Shown: positions 16,865 to 23,723 of the stretch, in pieces
Layout: each line of letters starts with the position of its first letter
Position numbering within the stretch: position 1 is the first letter of the stretch
Assembly: GCF_025154015.1 (NCBI RefSeq)
Contig: NZ_JAOAMV010000001.1
Coordinates: forward strand, 310,001-374,000
Length of the DNA stretch: 64,000 bases
Origin: Tsuneonella litorea
GTDB taxonomy: Bacteria; Pseudomonadota; Alphaproteobacteria; Sphingomonadales; Sphingomonadaceae
Reading direction: 5' to 3'
Program-made: the position numbers and the translations under genes
Notes under the pieces: generated by a model
The model's input: only the letters and a program-made list of their open reading frames with translations
What the model was told of the DNA's origin: nothing
Databases searched by the model: none

Positions 16865-18319
16865 TCATGTGGGGGCGAGGGCGAGCGGGTACAACGGATG
16901 GACCGCCCATGCGTTCTCGACGAACCCGGCGACGTCTCCGCGCACGAGCGACCAGCGCACCGGAGCGCCGAGGGGAATGTAGCCTTGCCGCGCGGTCAGC
17001 CGCGTCTCCGCCTCGGCAAGCAGGGTCGCGCGCGAAGCCGGATCGGTTTCCCTGACGGCTTCGCGCACCAGTTCATCGGCCTTGGGATCGCACAGTGGCC
17101 GGCGCACCTTGCAGGCGAACTGGTCGAGGTACCAGCGGCGGCTGCCGAACCGGGCGAGCGTATCGACCAGCTCGAGATCGGCCTTGTCGCCCTTGCGCAC
17201 GCGCACCGCGGTTACCCCGATCTCGCGCCAGTCGGCGGCGATTTCGCGCAGCAGCAAGTCGGCGCCCGGCCCTTCGGGCAATGCGACCGTCACCGTCTTG
17301 GGTCCCGCGAACCCGTCGATCCGCCGGCGGGCATCGGCGCGGCGCGCGTCGATCGCGCTGTTGCTCCAGCGTTCGCCGGCTCCCTCTCCCACCACGGCGG
17401 CCGGCACGATGCGCGTGCTCGGCATCCAGCCGGCGATGTTGAACGGCGCAAGCAGCGTCTCGCGCTCGATCGCCATGGCCAGCGCCTCGCGGCGCGCCGG
17501 CTCGGCAAGCAGCCCCTCTTCGCGCAGGACCTTGAGCCCGAGCAGCCCCTGCGCCGCGTCGAGTCGGACCGTTCCGCGCGACAGCGGCCCCGTCGGCGCG
17601 AGCGGGAGGTCGACGATGGTCCCTCCGAATACGAGATCCACGTCGCCCGACCGGAACAGGTCGACCGCGCCGCGAGCCGGCAAAGCGCGGAAGACCAGGA
17701 CGCGCGTGCCATCCTGCCAGTCCTCGCGCGTGGGCAACCCGCGCGCCTCGGGCGGCAACAGCGTCAATCGGCCGGTGCCGTCATCGCGCGTCAGCGTCAT
17801 CGGGCCGGTGCCGGCCCCACGATGGAACACGCCGAGTTCGGGCTGCGCGAGGAGCTGGAGAAAATCCGGGGTCGCGCTCGAAAGGCGGATCTCGATCACC
17901 CGGCCGGTCATCGCGCGCACCTCGGACACCGGTGCCAGGTCGAGACCGAGCGAGGTACCCGCGAGGTCCCGGATCGTCCTGCGCAGCGCGTCACGCACCT
18001 GTTCGGCGGTCATCGGCGTGCCATCGGGCCATTCCGCATTCCGCAGGCGGAAGATGTAGGACATTCCGTCGTCGGTCACGATCCAGCGTTCGGCGATTGC
18101 GGGCACGACCGCCCCGCTCTGGTCGAGCGCGACGAGACCCTCTGCCGTCGCGGCACGGACCTGCTGCGCCGACGTGGCGAGCCGCAGTCCCTTTTCGAAG
18201 GGCGCCTCGGGATCGCCGATGAGGGCGATCCGCACGACTCCTGCATCGTCGGCGGAACCGCACCCGGCGAGCGCCAGAAGCAGCGGAGCGGCGAACAGGA
18301 AACGCGGGCGCGGTGACAT
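16865..18319 (-). CDS. Family 5 extracellular solute-binding lipoprotein
   Basis: 484 residues. N-terminal signal with lipobox LALAGC marks a lipoprotein. The rest matches oligopeptide/dipeptide-binding proteins (SBP_bac_5): GLVALDQSGAVVPAIAERWIVTDDGMSYIFRLR followed by WPDGTPMTAEQVRDALRR. No permease or ATPase gene adjoins it, so it is an orphan binding protein, or works with components encoded elsewhere. Confidence 0.88.
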   Translation of the reverse strand: MSPRPRFLFAAPLLLALAGCGSADDAGVVRIALIGDPEAPFEKGLRLATSAQQVRAATAEGLVALDQSGAVVPAIAERWIVTDDGMSYIFRLRNAEWPDGTPMTAEQVRDALRRTIRDLAGTSLGLDLAPVSEVRAMTGRVIEIRLSSATPDFLQLLAQPELGVFHRGAGTGPMTLTRDDGTGRLTLLPPEARGLPTREDWQDGTRVLVFRALPARGAVDLFRSGDVDLVFGGTIVDLPLAPTGPLSRGTVRLDAAQGLLGLKVLREEGLLAEPARREALAMAIERETLLAPFNIAGWMPSTRIVPAAVVGEGAGERWSNSAIDARRADARRRIDGFAGPKTVTVALPEGPGADLLLREIAADWREIGVTAVRVRKGDKADLELVDTLARFGSRRWYLDQFACKVRRPLCDPKADELVREAVRETDPASRATLLAEAETRLTARQGYIPLGAPVRWSLVRGDVAGFVENAWAVHPLYPLALAPT

Positions 18320-18365
18320 CGCTCGCCCGGTTAGCAGGTCGGTGCCGACCCGTCAGCGCCGAAGG

Positions 18366-18743
18366 TCAGATATTGCGCAGGCGCTTGGGGTCGAGGTCGA
18401 ATCCCGTCGGAGCGATCGAGGCCGGCCGCACGAACCGCGGCGCGGAAAGGTCGCCGGTGCCGACGGCGCTGCGCGGCGCCTTCGGGTCTATCTCTTCGGC
18501 AAACGCGATGCCGAACCGCTGCTGGTGGACCCAGGCGATGCTGCCCTCGACCGGGCGCAGATTCTTGAGGCATACGGTTACCCGCGAACCGGCGAGGACG
18601 CGCACGTCGCCCTCGGCCATCATTCCGTGGGCCGACAGGTTGCGCACGCGCACGCGATGCGCGGTGCTCTCGCCCTCGAGCTGCAGCTCGGCCATCAGAA
18701 ACAGGCTGTCGCGATTGACATGCCTCGTATCGACACCAGACAT
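18366..18743 (-). CDS. PilZ domain protein
   Basis: 125 residues. PilZ domain (about 8-90) with VNRDSLFLMAEL and the motif RVRNLSAHGMMAEGD, which keeps the N-x-S-x-x-G core of c-di-GMP-binding PilZ domains, and GSIAWVHQQRFGIAFAEEID at the end of the barrel. The first arginine motif is weak (RHVNRDS). More likely ligand-competent than the PilZ protein at 5636. ATG with GGGAGCCC upstream. Confidence 0.8.
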   Translation of the reverse strand: MSGVDTRHVNRDSLFLMAELQLEGESTAHRVRVRNLSAHGMMAEGDVRVLAGSRVTVCLKNLRPVEGSIAWVHQQRFGIAFAEEIDPKAPRSAVGTGDLSAPRFVRPASIAPTGFDLDPKRLRNI

Positions 18744-18871
18744 CGCGGGTTTGGGCTCCCGTTAACCAGTTGCAACGCTCGGCCGCGCCACGATCGGCGC
18801 TGCGGCAACGGTTACTAGGCGGGATAGTCTAAAGTTTGCTTAAGGCTGGCCTTGCGCAAATGCGCAGGAAA

Positions 18872-19330
18872 TCAGTCGTCTCGCGAGATCTTCTCGCGCC
18901 GCTCGTGGGCTTCCTGCGCCTCGACGGTCATGGTCGCGACGGGGCGCGCGATCAGCCGCTTGAGGCCGATCGGATCGCCCGTCACCTCGCAGTAGCCGTA
19001 TTCGCCCGCGTCGATCCGGCGGATCGCCGAATCGATCTTCGCGATCAGCTTGCGCTGCCGATCCCGCGTCCGCAATTCGATGCCCCAGTCGGTCTCGCTC
19101 GAGGCGCGATCATTGAGATCGGCTTCGCGAATCGGCCCGTCCTGGAGCGATTGCAGGGTGGCGTTGGCGGCGGACAGGATCGACCGCTTCCACTCGAGCA
19201 GCAGCATACGGAAATAATCCTGCTGCGCGGGGTTCATGTAATCTTCGTCTTCGGAGGGACTGTAGTCGGGCGCCAGCGCCCGCCGGGCCTTTTCGAGTAC
19301 ATCGATGTCTTCGCTCGCCAGGGTGGCCAT
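18872..19330 (-). CDS. dksA: RNA polymerase-binding transcription factor DksA
   Basis: Secondary-channel factor that with ppGpp tunes rRNA and amino-acid promoters. 152 residues: coiled-coil with the tip pair in LNDRASSETDWGIELRTRDRQRKL, and the C-terminal globular domain YGYCEVTGDPIGLKRLIARPVATMTVEAQEAHE. Only one of the four zinc cysteines of E. coli DksA remains; this degenerate type is known from Rhodobacter sphaeroides. Start at 19330 with TGAGGACG upstream, four codons inside the longest frame. Confidence 0.95.
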   Translation of the reverse strand: MATLASEDIDVLEKARRALAPDYSPSEDEDYMNPAQQDYFRMLLLEWKRSILSAANATLQSLQDGPIREADLNDRASSETDWGIELRTRDRQRKLIAKIDSAIRRIDAGEYGYCEVTGDPIGLKRLIARPVATMTVEAQEAHERREKISRDD

Positions 19331-19533
19331 CGTCGTCCTCAATCATCCTGTCCCGCCGGTCCGCCGTCCTCCACATCACAATACGGAGGCACCGTCCGGC
19401 TGGTTGTTGGCGCGCCTATAGGCACGGGCCGGGAAGCGCACAAGCCGGCACGCTCAACGAGGTCCTCTAGAAGGGGAAAACTTAAGCGAAACCGAACGAA
19501 CGGCGCGCACCGGCCAATTTTCTGCAACGGAAA

Positions 19534-19549
19534 TTAACCACTTGTTGAC
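19534..19549 (+). promoter_or_regulatory. Candidate CtrA-binding site before the Sel1 gene
   Basis: TTAA-CCACTTG-TTGAC fits TTAA-N7-TTAAC with one mismatch. It lies 62 bp before the ATG of the Sel1-repeat gene, in a gap of 280 bp between dksA and that gene which otherwise holds no gene I can see. Confidence 0.4.
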
Positions 19550-19610
19550 CATAACCGGGTTGAAGTCGGGTCAACGGCGACACGGGGGTTCGCCGGAGGG
19601 GGAAAGACAG

Positions 19611-19937
19611 ATGGAACTGCGCAAGATCGAAAACGGGGCGGTGCTCAAGCAGTCCCACGACGCGAGCCTGCTGGTGGCGCAATGCCTCGCCGCGGCGGCC
19701 CAGGGCGATACCTCGGCCTACTACGACCTCGGCGTCGCCTATTCGACGGGCAGCCACGGCGCCGCCTGCGACCTGATCGAGGCGCACAAGTGGTTCAACC
19801 TCGCCGCGGCGCGCGGTCACGAGGAGGCGGCCTGGTGCCGCGCGGATATTTCCGACGAGATGACCGCACGCGAAATCGCCGAGGCCCAGCGCCGCGCGCG
19901 CGAGTGGCTGCTGGCGGGTGATCGCCGGGCGGCCTGA
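19611..19937 (+). CDS. Sel1-repeat (TPR-like) protein
   Basis: 108 residues with one to two SLR helices: AAQGDTSAYYDLGVAYSTGSHGAACDLIEAHKWFNLAAARGHEEAAWCRADI, matching the A-x-x-W/Y-x-x-x-A-A Sel1 consensus. The start at 19611 follows GGAGGGGGAAAG; the longer frame from 19542 is not supported. Such small Sel1 proteins are scaffolds. No signal peptide. Confidence 0.75.
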   Translation: MELRKIENGAVLKQSHDASLLVAQCLAAAAQGDTSAYYDLGVAYSTGSHGAACDLIEAHKWFNLAAARGHEEAAWCRADISDEMTAREIAEAQRRAREWLLAGDRRAA

Positions 19938-19958
19938 CCCGTCTTTCGCCGGGCTGGC

Positions 19959-21092
19959 TCAGCCCTTCCTGAACGGGGTCCGCGCGGACAGCCACTCCGC
20001 ATCGACAGCGACTCCTTCGCGCTCGCGCTCGAGGAAATCGGCGACGGCGGCGCGAAAGCCCGGATCGGCGATCCAGTGGGCCGAGGTGGTCTGCACGGGG
20101 CCATATCCGCGGGCGATCTTGTGCTGCCCCTGCGCGCCGGCCTCGACCCGTGACAGGCCGCGTTCGATGGCCTCGTCGATGGCCTGGTAATAGCACAGCT
20201 CGAAATGCAGGAAGCGCCGGTCTTCCACGCAGCCCCAGTAGCGACCGTAGAGTGCATCCGGTCCCGCAAAGTTCAGCGCGCCCGCGATCGGGCGTCCTGC
20301 ATCGAACGCCATGACCAGCACGATCGCTTCCGCCATCGTTTCGCCCATGAGGTCGAACGCACGCCGAGTCAGGTACGGCCGGCCCCACTTGCGGCTGCCG
20401 GTGTCCTGGTAGAACACCCAGAACGCGTCCCAGTGCTCGGGCCGGATGTCGGACCCCGAAAGGCGGCGGATTTCCACCCCGGCCTGCGCCGCGCGCCGCT
20501 CCTTGCGGATGGCGCGGCGCTTGCGGCTGGCGAGATCGTCGAGGAAGTCGTCGAACGAACGATATCCGCGGTTCTCCCAGTGGAACTGGATGTCATGCCG
20601 GACCAGCCAGCCCGCGGCCTCGAACAGCGGGACCTGCGCCGCCTCGACGAAGGTCGCATGGATCGAGGACAAGTCGTTGGCCTGGGCGAACCGTTCCGCG
20701 AAGCGCAGCAGGTGAGGCGCCAGTTCGGGCGAACGGGTGAGGACCCGCGGCCCGGCCGCCGGGGTGAACGGCACCGCCACCTGCAGCTTGGGGTAATAGC
20801 GCCCGCCGGCGCGGTGCCAGGCGTCGGCCCAGGCATGGTCGAACACGTATTCACCCTGACTATGACCCTTCAGATAGGCCGGCAGGGCGGCGACGAGCCG
20901 CCCCCCGTCCTCGATCACCAGCGGCGCCGGCGACCAACCGGTACCCTCCCCGACGCTCTCCGATCCCTCGAGCGCGGCGAGGAAGGCATGGCGCGTGAAC
21001 GGATTGCCGCTCGGGTCGAGCGCGTCCCATTCGTCGGCCGGAAGCGCCGCGACGCTTTCGGCCATGCGTGCGACAAGCCCGGCTTCGCTCAT
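19959..21092 (-). CDS. FemAB/GNAT-fold acyltransferase (PF04339 family)
   Basis: 377 residues. The PF04339 'peptidogalycan biosynthesis' family is related to the GNAT/FemAB fold: features here are WDALDPSGNPFTRHAFLAALEGSESVGEGTGW, the ASRKRRAIRKERRAA segment, FYQDTGSRKWGRPYLTRRAF and RVEAGAQGQHKIARGY near the end. Substrate unknown. Last gene of a five-gene minus-strand operon; its ATG overlaps the previous stop as ATGA. Confidence 0.85.
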   Translation of the reverse strand: MSEAGLVARMAESVAALPADEWDALDPSGNPFTRHAFLAALEGSESVGEGTGWSPAPLVIEDGGRLVAALPAYLKGHSQGEYVFDHAWADAWHRAGGRYYPKLQVAVPFTPAAGPRVLTRSPELAPHLLRFAERFAQANDLSSIHATFVEAAQVPLFEAAGWLVRHDIQFHWENRGYRSFDDFLDDLASRKRRAIRKERRAAQAGVEIRRLSGSDIRPEHWDAFWVFYQDTGSRKWGRPYLTRRAFDLMGETMAEAIVLVMAFDAGRPIAGALNFAGPDALYGRYWGCVEDRRFLHFELCYYQAIDEAIERGLSRVEAGAQGQHKIARGYGPVQTTSAHWIADPGFRAAVADFLEREREGVAVDAEWLSARTPFRKG

Positions 21093-21853
21093 GCGAGCCC
21101 GGCTCCCTCGGCGATCGGCGCATCGGCGTGCGCCGCGGCGCGTGCCCGCAGTTCGGGGGTCCGGACGGTCCAGGTCAGCAGCGGCAGGCCGCGCGCGCGC
21201 TGCGCCGCGGCGAACCGGCTCGGCAGGTCGCGCACGTCGTAGGCGAGAAAGTCGGGCCGTGCGTGCCAGAGCGACAGGTGGCGGCGGAACCGGCCGCGCC
21301 AGCCGCGCTCGTTCTCCTCGGTGACCACGAGCCCGCGGACGATCTCGGGGGCATGACGAGAGAACCATTTCGGCACGCGAGGGTCGAAACTCATCACCGC
21401 TACGGCACCATCATATCCTTCGAGCGCGCGGCGAACCGCAAGGCACAGCGGCACGGGGCTGCGATTCCGCTTCGACTTGACCTCGACCAGCAACGGCACC
21501 CGGCGGGCGACCTGTTCCAGCAGGCGGTCAAGCGTGGGAATGGGATCGCCACCGACGGCCAGCGCGATCGTTTCGAGCGCGGCGGCATCCCGTGCGGCAA
21601 CTGGCCCGCATTCGGCCGTGAGCCGGTCGAGCGTCCAGTCGTGGAACACCATCGCGCGCCCGTCGCGGCTCCTCTGGACGTCGCACTCGATACCCATCGC
21701 GCGGCGGATGGCTTCCGCGAACGCGGCAGGCGAGTTCTCCGCCACGCGGCCGTCGTGCACGCCCCGATGTGCGTATTCGTGCTGCCCCAGCCAGCCGGCC
21801 CGGGCGGGGTCCGGCGCGGGTGCGAACAGCGTATCGAGAAGCGCGAAAATCAG
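21089..21853 (-). CDS. Glycerophosphodiester phosphodiesterase
   Basis: Hydrolyses glycerophosphodiesters from phospholipid turnover. About 254 residues: YAHRGVHDG (catalytic His-Arg), ENSPAAFAEAIRRAMGIECDVQRSRDGRAMVFHDWTLDRLT with Glu, Asp and the second His, and LLVEVKSK. No ATG, GTG or TTG fits near the N-terminus; I choose CTG at 21853, which overlaps the preceding stop as CTGA, sits behind GTGAGGGA and gives an N-terminus IFALLDTLFAPAPDP of normal length. Translational coupling is inferred. Confidence 0.85.
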   Translation of the reverse strand: MIFALLDTLFAPAPDPARAGWLGQHEYAHRGVHDGRVAENSPAAFAEAIRRAMGIECDVQRSRDGRAMVFHDWTLDRLTAECGPVAARDAAALETIALAVGGDPIPTLDRLLEQVARRVPLLVEVKSKRNRSPVPLCLAVRRALEGYDGAVAVMSFDPRVPKWFSRHAPEIVRGLVVTEENERGWRGRFRRHLSLWHARPDFLAYDVRDLPSRFAAAQRARGLPLLTWTVRTPELRARAAAHADAPIAEGAGLA

Positions 21854-22308
21854 TCCCTCACGGCGACGATGGCATCGACCTCGACCGCGGCTCCCAGCGG
21901 CAGCACCGGTACGCCGACCGCGCTGCGCGCGTGCTTGCCGGCGTCGCCGAACACTTCCACCATCAGTTCGCTCGCCCCGTTCGCGATCCGGGGCTGCGCG
22001 TCGAATTCGCCGGTCGAGTTGACGAAGGCGCCCAGCTTGACGATCCGTTCCACCCGGTCGAGCGAGCCGAGCGCGGCTTTCAGCTGGGCGAGGATCATCA
22101 GCCCGCAGGCCCGCGCCGCCGCGACACCGTCGTCCAGCGGCACGCTCTCGCCCAGGCGCCCCTTGACCAGCTCGCCGTTCACGAACGGCAGCTGGCCCGA
22201 CACGTGGGCAAGACCGCCGGATATGACCACCGGCACGTAGGCCGCGACAGGGGCCGCGGCTTCGGGCAGTTCGATGCCGATTTCTGCGAGGCGCGCCTCG
22301 ATGCTCAT
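21850..22308 (-). CDS. RidA/YjgF-family protein
   Basis: 152 residues, related to the RidA (Rid) imine deaminase family, but with an altered active site: VVISGGLAHVSGQLPFVNGE, ILAQLKAALGSLDRVERIVKLGAFVNST and the C-terminal ARSAVGVPVLPLGAAVEVDAIVAVRD with the Rid arginine replaced by context ARSA. The arginine implicated in RidA catalysis lies in a VGVPVLPLGA phrase typical of the YjgH-like subgroup. Overlaps both neighbours by 4 nt. Confidence 0.85.
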   Translation of the reverse strand: MSIEARLAEIGIELPEAAAPVAAYVPVVISGGLAHVSGQLPFVNGELVKGRLGESVPLDDGVAAARACGLMILAQLKAALGSLDRVERIVKLGAFVNSTGEFDAQPRIANGASELMVEVFGDAGKHARSAVGVPVLPLGAAVEVDAIVAVRD

Positions 22309-22934
22309 GCGTCCACTCCTTCGATTCGTTCCATAAGCCACGGGAGCGCGTGCTCCCAGGTGTCGATACGGGCGTGCGCGTCGCCGGCCTCGTGCGCGCA
22401 GGCGATGCGCGAAGCGAGCATCGGTTCGCCGCACAGGTGCAGCCGGTGCACGCCGGGCACGGTATCGGCCGCCGACTTGTGATGCTGGGCAAGGTCGTCG
22501 ATGAAGACCGTCCGGCTCGGCGCGTATTCGTCGACGATCGCCTTGAGCGCCGGGCCTTTCGGCCCCTGGTTCGTGAACACCCGCGCGTGGATGCCGTGAC
22601 TGGCGAGCTGTTCGGCGCGCATCTCGCGATGCCGATCGGCAAGGTTGGTCAGGATCACCACGTCGGCGTGCTCGCCGAGCGCGGCGATGCCCTCGACCGC
22701 GCCGGGGATCGGGTCCTGCCGGTGCATTTCGCCGTCGAAGAACTTGCGCAGGAAGCCCCATATCTCGGCCGGCTCGACCACCTCGCCGCTCTGCGTCCAG
22801 CGCATCGATTCGCCGAAGTCGTTGCCGACCATGTTGAACGTCACGCCCTGGCTTTCCTCGAGCCAGGCCTTGAAGTGCGCCACCATGAACAGGAGCACCT
22901 CGTCGCAGTCCGATACGATCAGCGGCCGGCTCAT
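22305..22934 (-). CDS. HAD-superfamily phosphatase
   Basis: 209 residues with HAD motif I DCDEV (nucleophile Asp plus Asp+2 variant), motif II VVILTNLADRHR, motif III lysine in NQGPKGPALKAI and motif IV VFIDDLAQHH. The cap is small. The fold suggests a soluble phosphatase; the substrate is unknown. ATG at 22934 overlaps the DUF3572 stop as ATGA. Confidence 0.85.
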   Translation of the reverse strand: MSRPLIVSDCDEVLLFMVAHFKAWLEESQGVTFNMVGNDFGESMRWTQSGEVVEPAEIWGFLRKFFDGEMHRQDPIPGAVEGIAALGEHADVVILTNLADRHREMRAEQLASHGIHARVFTNQGPKGPALKAIVDEYAPSRTVFIDDLAQHHKSAADTVPGVHRLHLCGEPMLASRIACAHEAGDAHARIDTWEHALPWLMERIEGVDA

Positions 22935-23206
22935 TCCGCCAGCTCCTGCCGCGCCGCCGCGAGCCGCTCGGGCGTGACGTTGAGCGCGTCGGCGGCGAGC
23001 AGCAGGTCGGGTTCGTGACCCGCGAGATAGTCGAGCACGGCCGCCAGCGTGGAGCGCTCGGTAAGGCTGTCGCGCAGCACGTCCGGTGTCAGGCCGGTCA
23101 GCGCGAGCAACCGCTCGGCGCGGGCTTCGTCGGCAAGCACCCAGCCGAGGGCCGAGAGCGCCAGGGTGTCGGCGTCTCCGGAGCGATGGTCGGTATCGGC
23201 AGTAAT
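22931..23206 (-). CDS. DUF3572 protein with apparent non-standard start
   Basis: DUF3572 proteins are about 90 residues long and begin with a helix like TLALSALGWVLADEARAERLLALTG. The first GTG in frame (23140) would remove that conserved helix, giving 69 residues. Upstream of it the frame stays open for 31 codons without ATG, GTG or TTG and then meets a TAG. The ATT at 23206 lies 8 nt after AAGGA and restores the family length (91 residues); CTG at 23212 is the other option. First gene of the operon; stop overlaps the HAD start. Confidence 0.7.
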   Translation of the reverse strand: MTADTDHRSGDADTLALSALGWVLADEARAERLLALTGLTPDVLRDSLTERSTLAAVLDYLAGHEPDLLLAADALNVTPERLAAARQELAE

Positions 23207-23267
23207 TGTCAGCGTCCTTGATAATCCCTAGTCGCGCCTGCAGGACGCAACCGGAGGCTTAAGAGCA

Positions 23268-23633
23268 GTGGCAAAGAGAATCCTCGTTGTCGAGGACAAC
23301 GATCTCAACCGCAAACTGTTCTGCGACGTGCTGCGCGCCGGCGGGTTCGAGGTCGAGCCGGTCGCGGACGGGGAGGCAGTGTTGAACGCCGCGCGCGCGT
23401 TCACCCCCGATCTCGTCATCATGGACATCCAGCTTCCGGGCGTGTCCGGAGTCGACCTGATCGTCGCGATGCGCCGCGACGCGGGCCTTGCCGATACCCC
23501 GGTGCTCGCCGTCACGGCATATGCCGGCAAGGGGGACGAAGAGCGGATCCGCGACGCCGGCGCGAACGGATACCTGTCGAAGCCGGTGAGCATCGGCCCG
23601 TTCATGGCCGCGGTGAAGAACCTCGTGGGATAA
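23268..23633 (+). CDS. divK: Single-domain response regulator DivK
   Basis: 121-residue receiver domain acting in the phosphorelay that controls CtrA. VVEDNDLNRKLF acidic pocket, phospho-acceptor Asp53 in VIMDIQLPGVSG, Thr in TPVLAVTAYAGKGDE and Lys in YLSKPVSI. Closely matches Caulobacter DivK. GTG start at 23268. It lies beside a PAS-GAF-HWE kinase rather than pleD. Confidence 0.92.
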   Translation: MAKRILVVEDNDLNRKLFCDVLRAGGFEVEPVADGEAVLNAARAFTPDLVIMDIQLPGVSGVDLIVAMRRDAGLADTPVLAVTAYAGKGDEERIRDAGANGYLSKPVSIGPFMAAVKNLVG

Positions 23634-23723
23634 GTCCGCTGCCAGACAGGATATCGGGGCCTTGGTCCGGGCGGAAAGCCGGCCCGCCTCGACGACCCTC
23701 CCCGATTAGGCCATAGCCCTCCC

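Noticed and set aside
18757-18790. Possible CtrA site upstream of the PilZ gene (GTTAACCAGTTGC)
   Set aside because: Only one half-site is good; the second half deviates at two or more positions.
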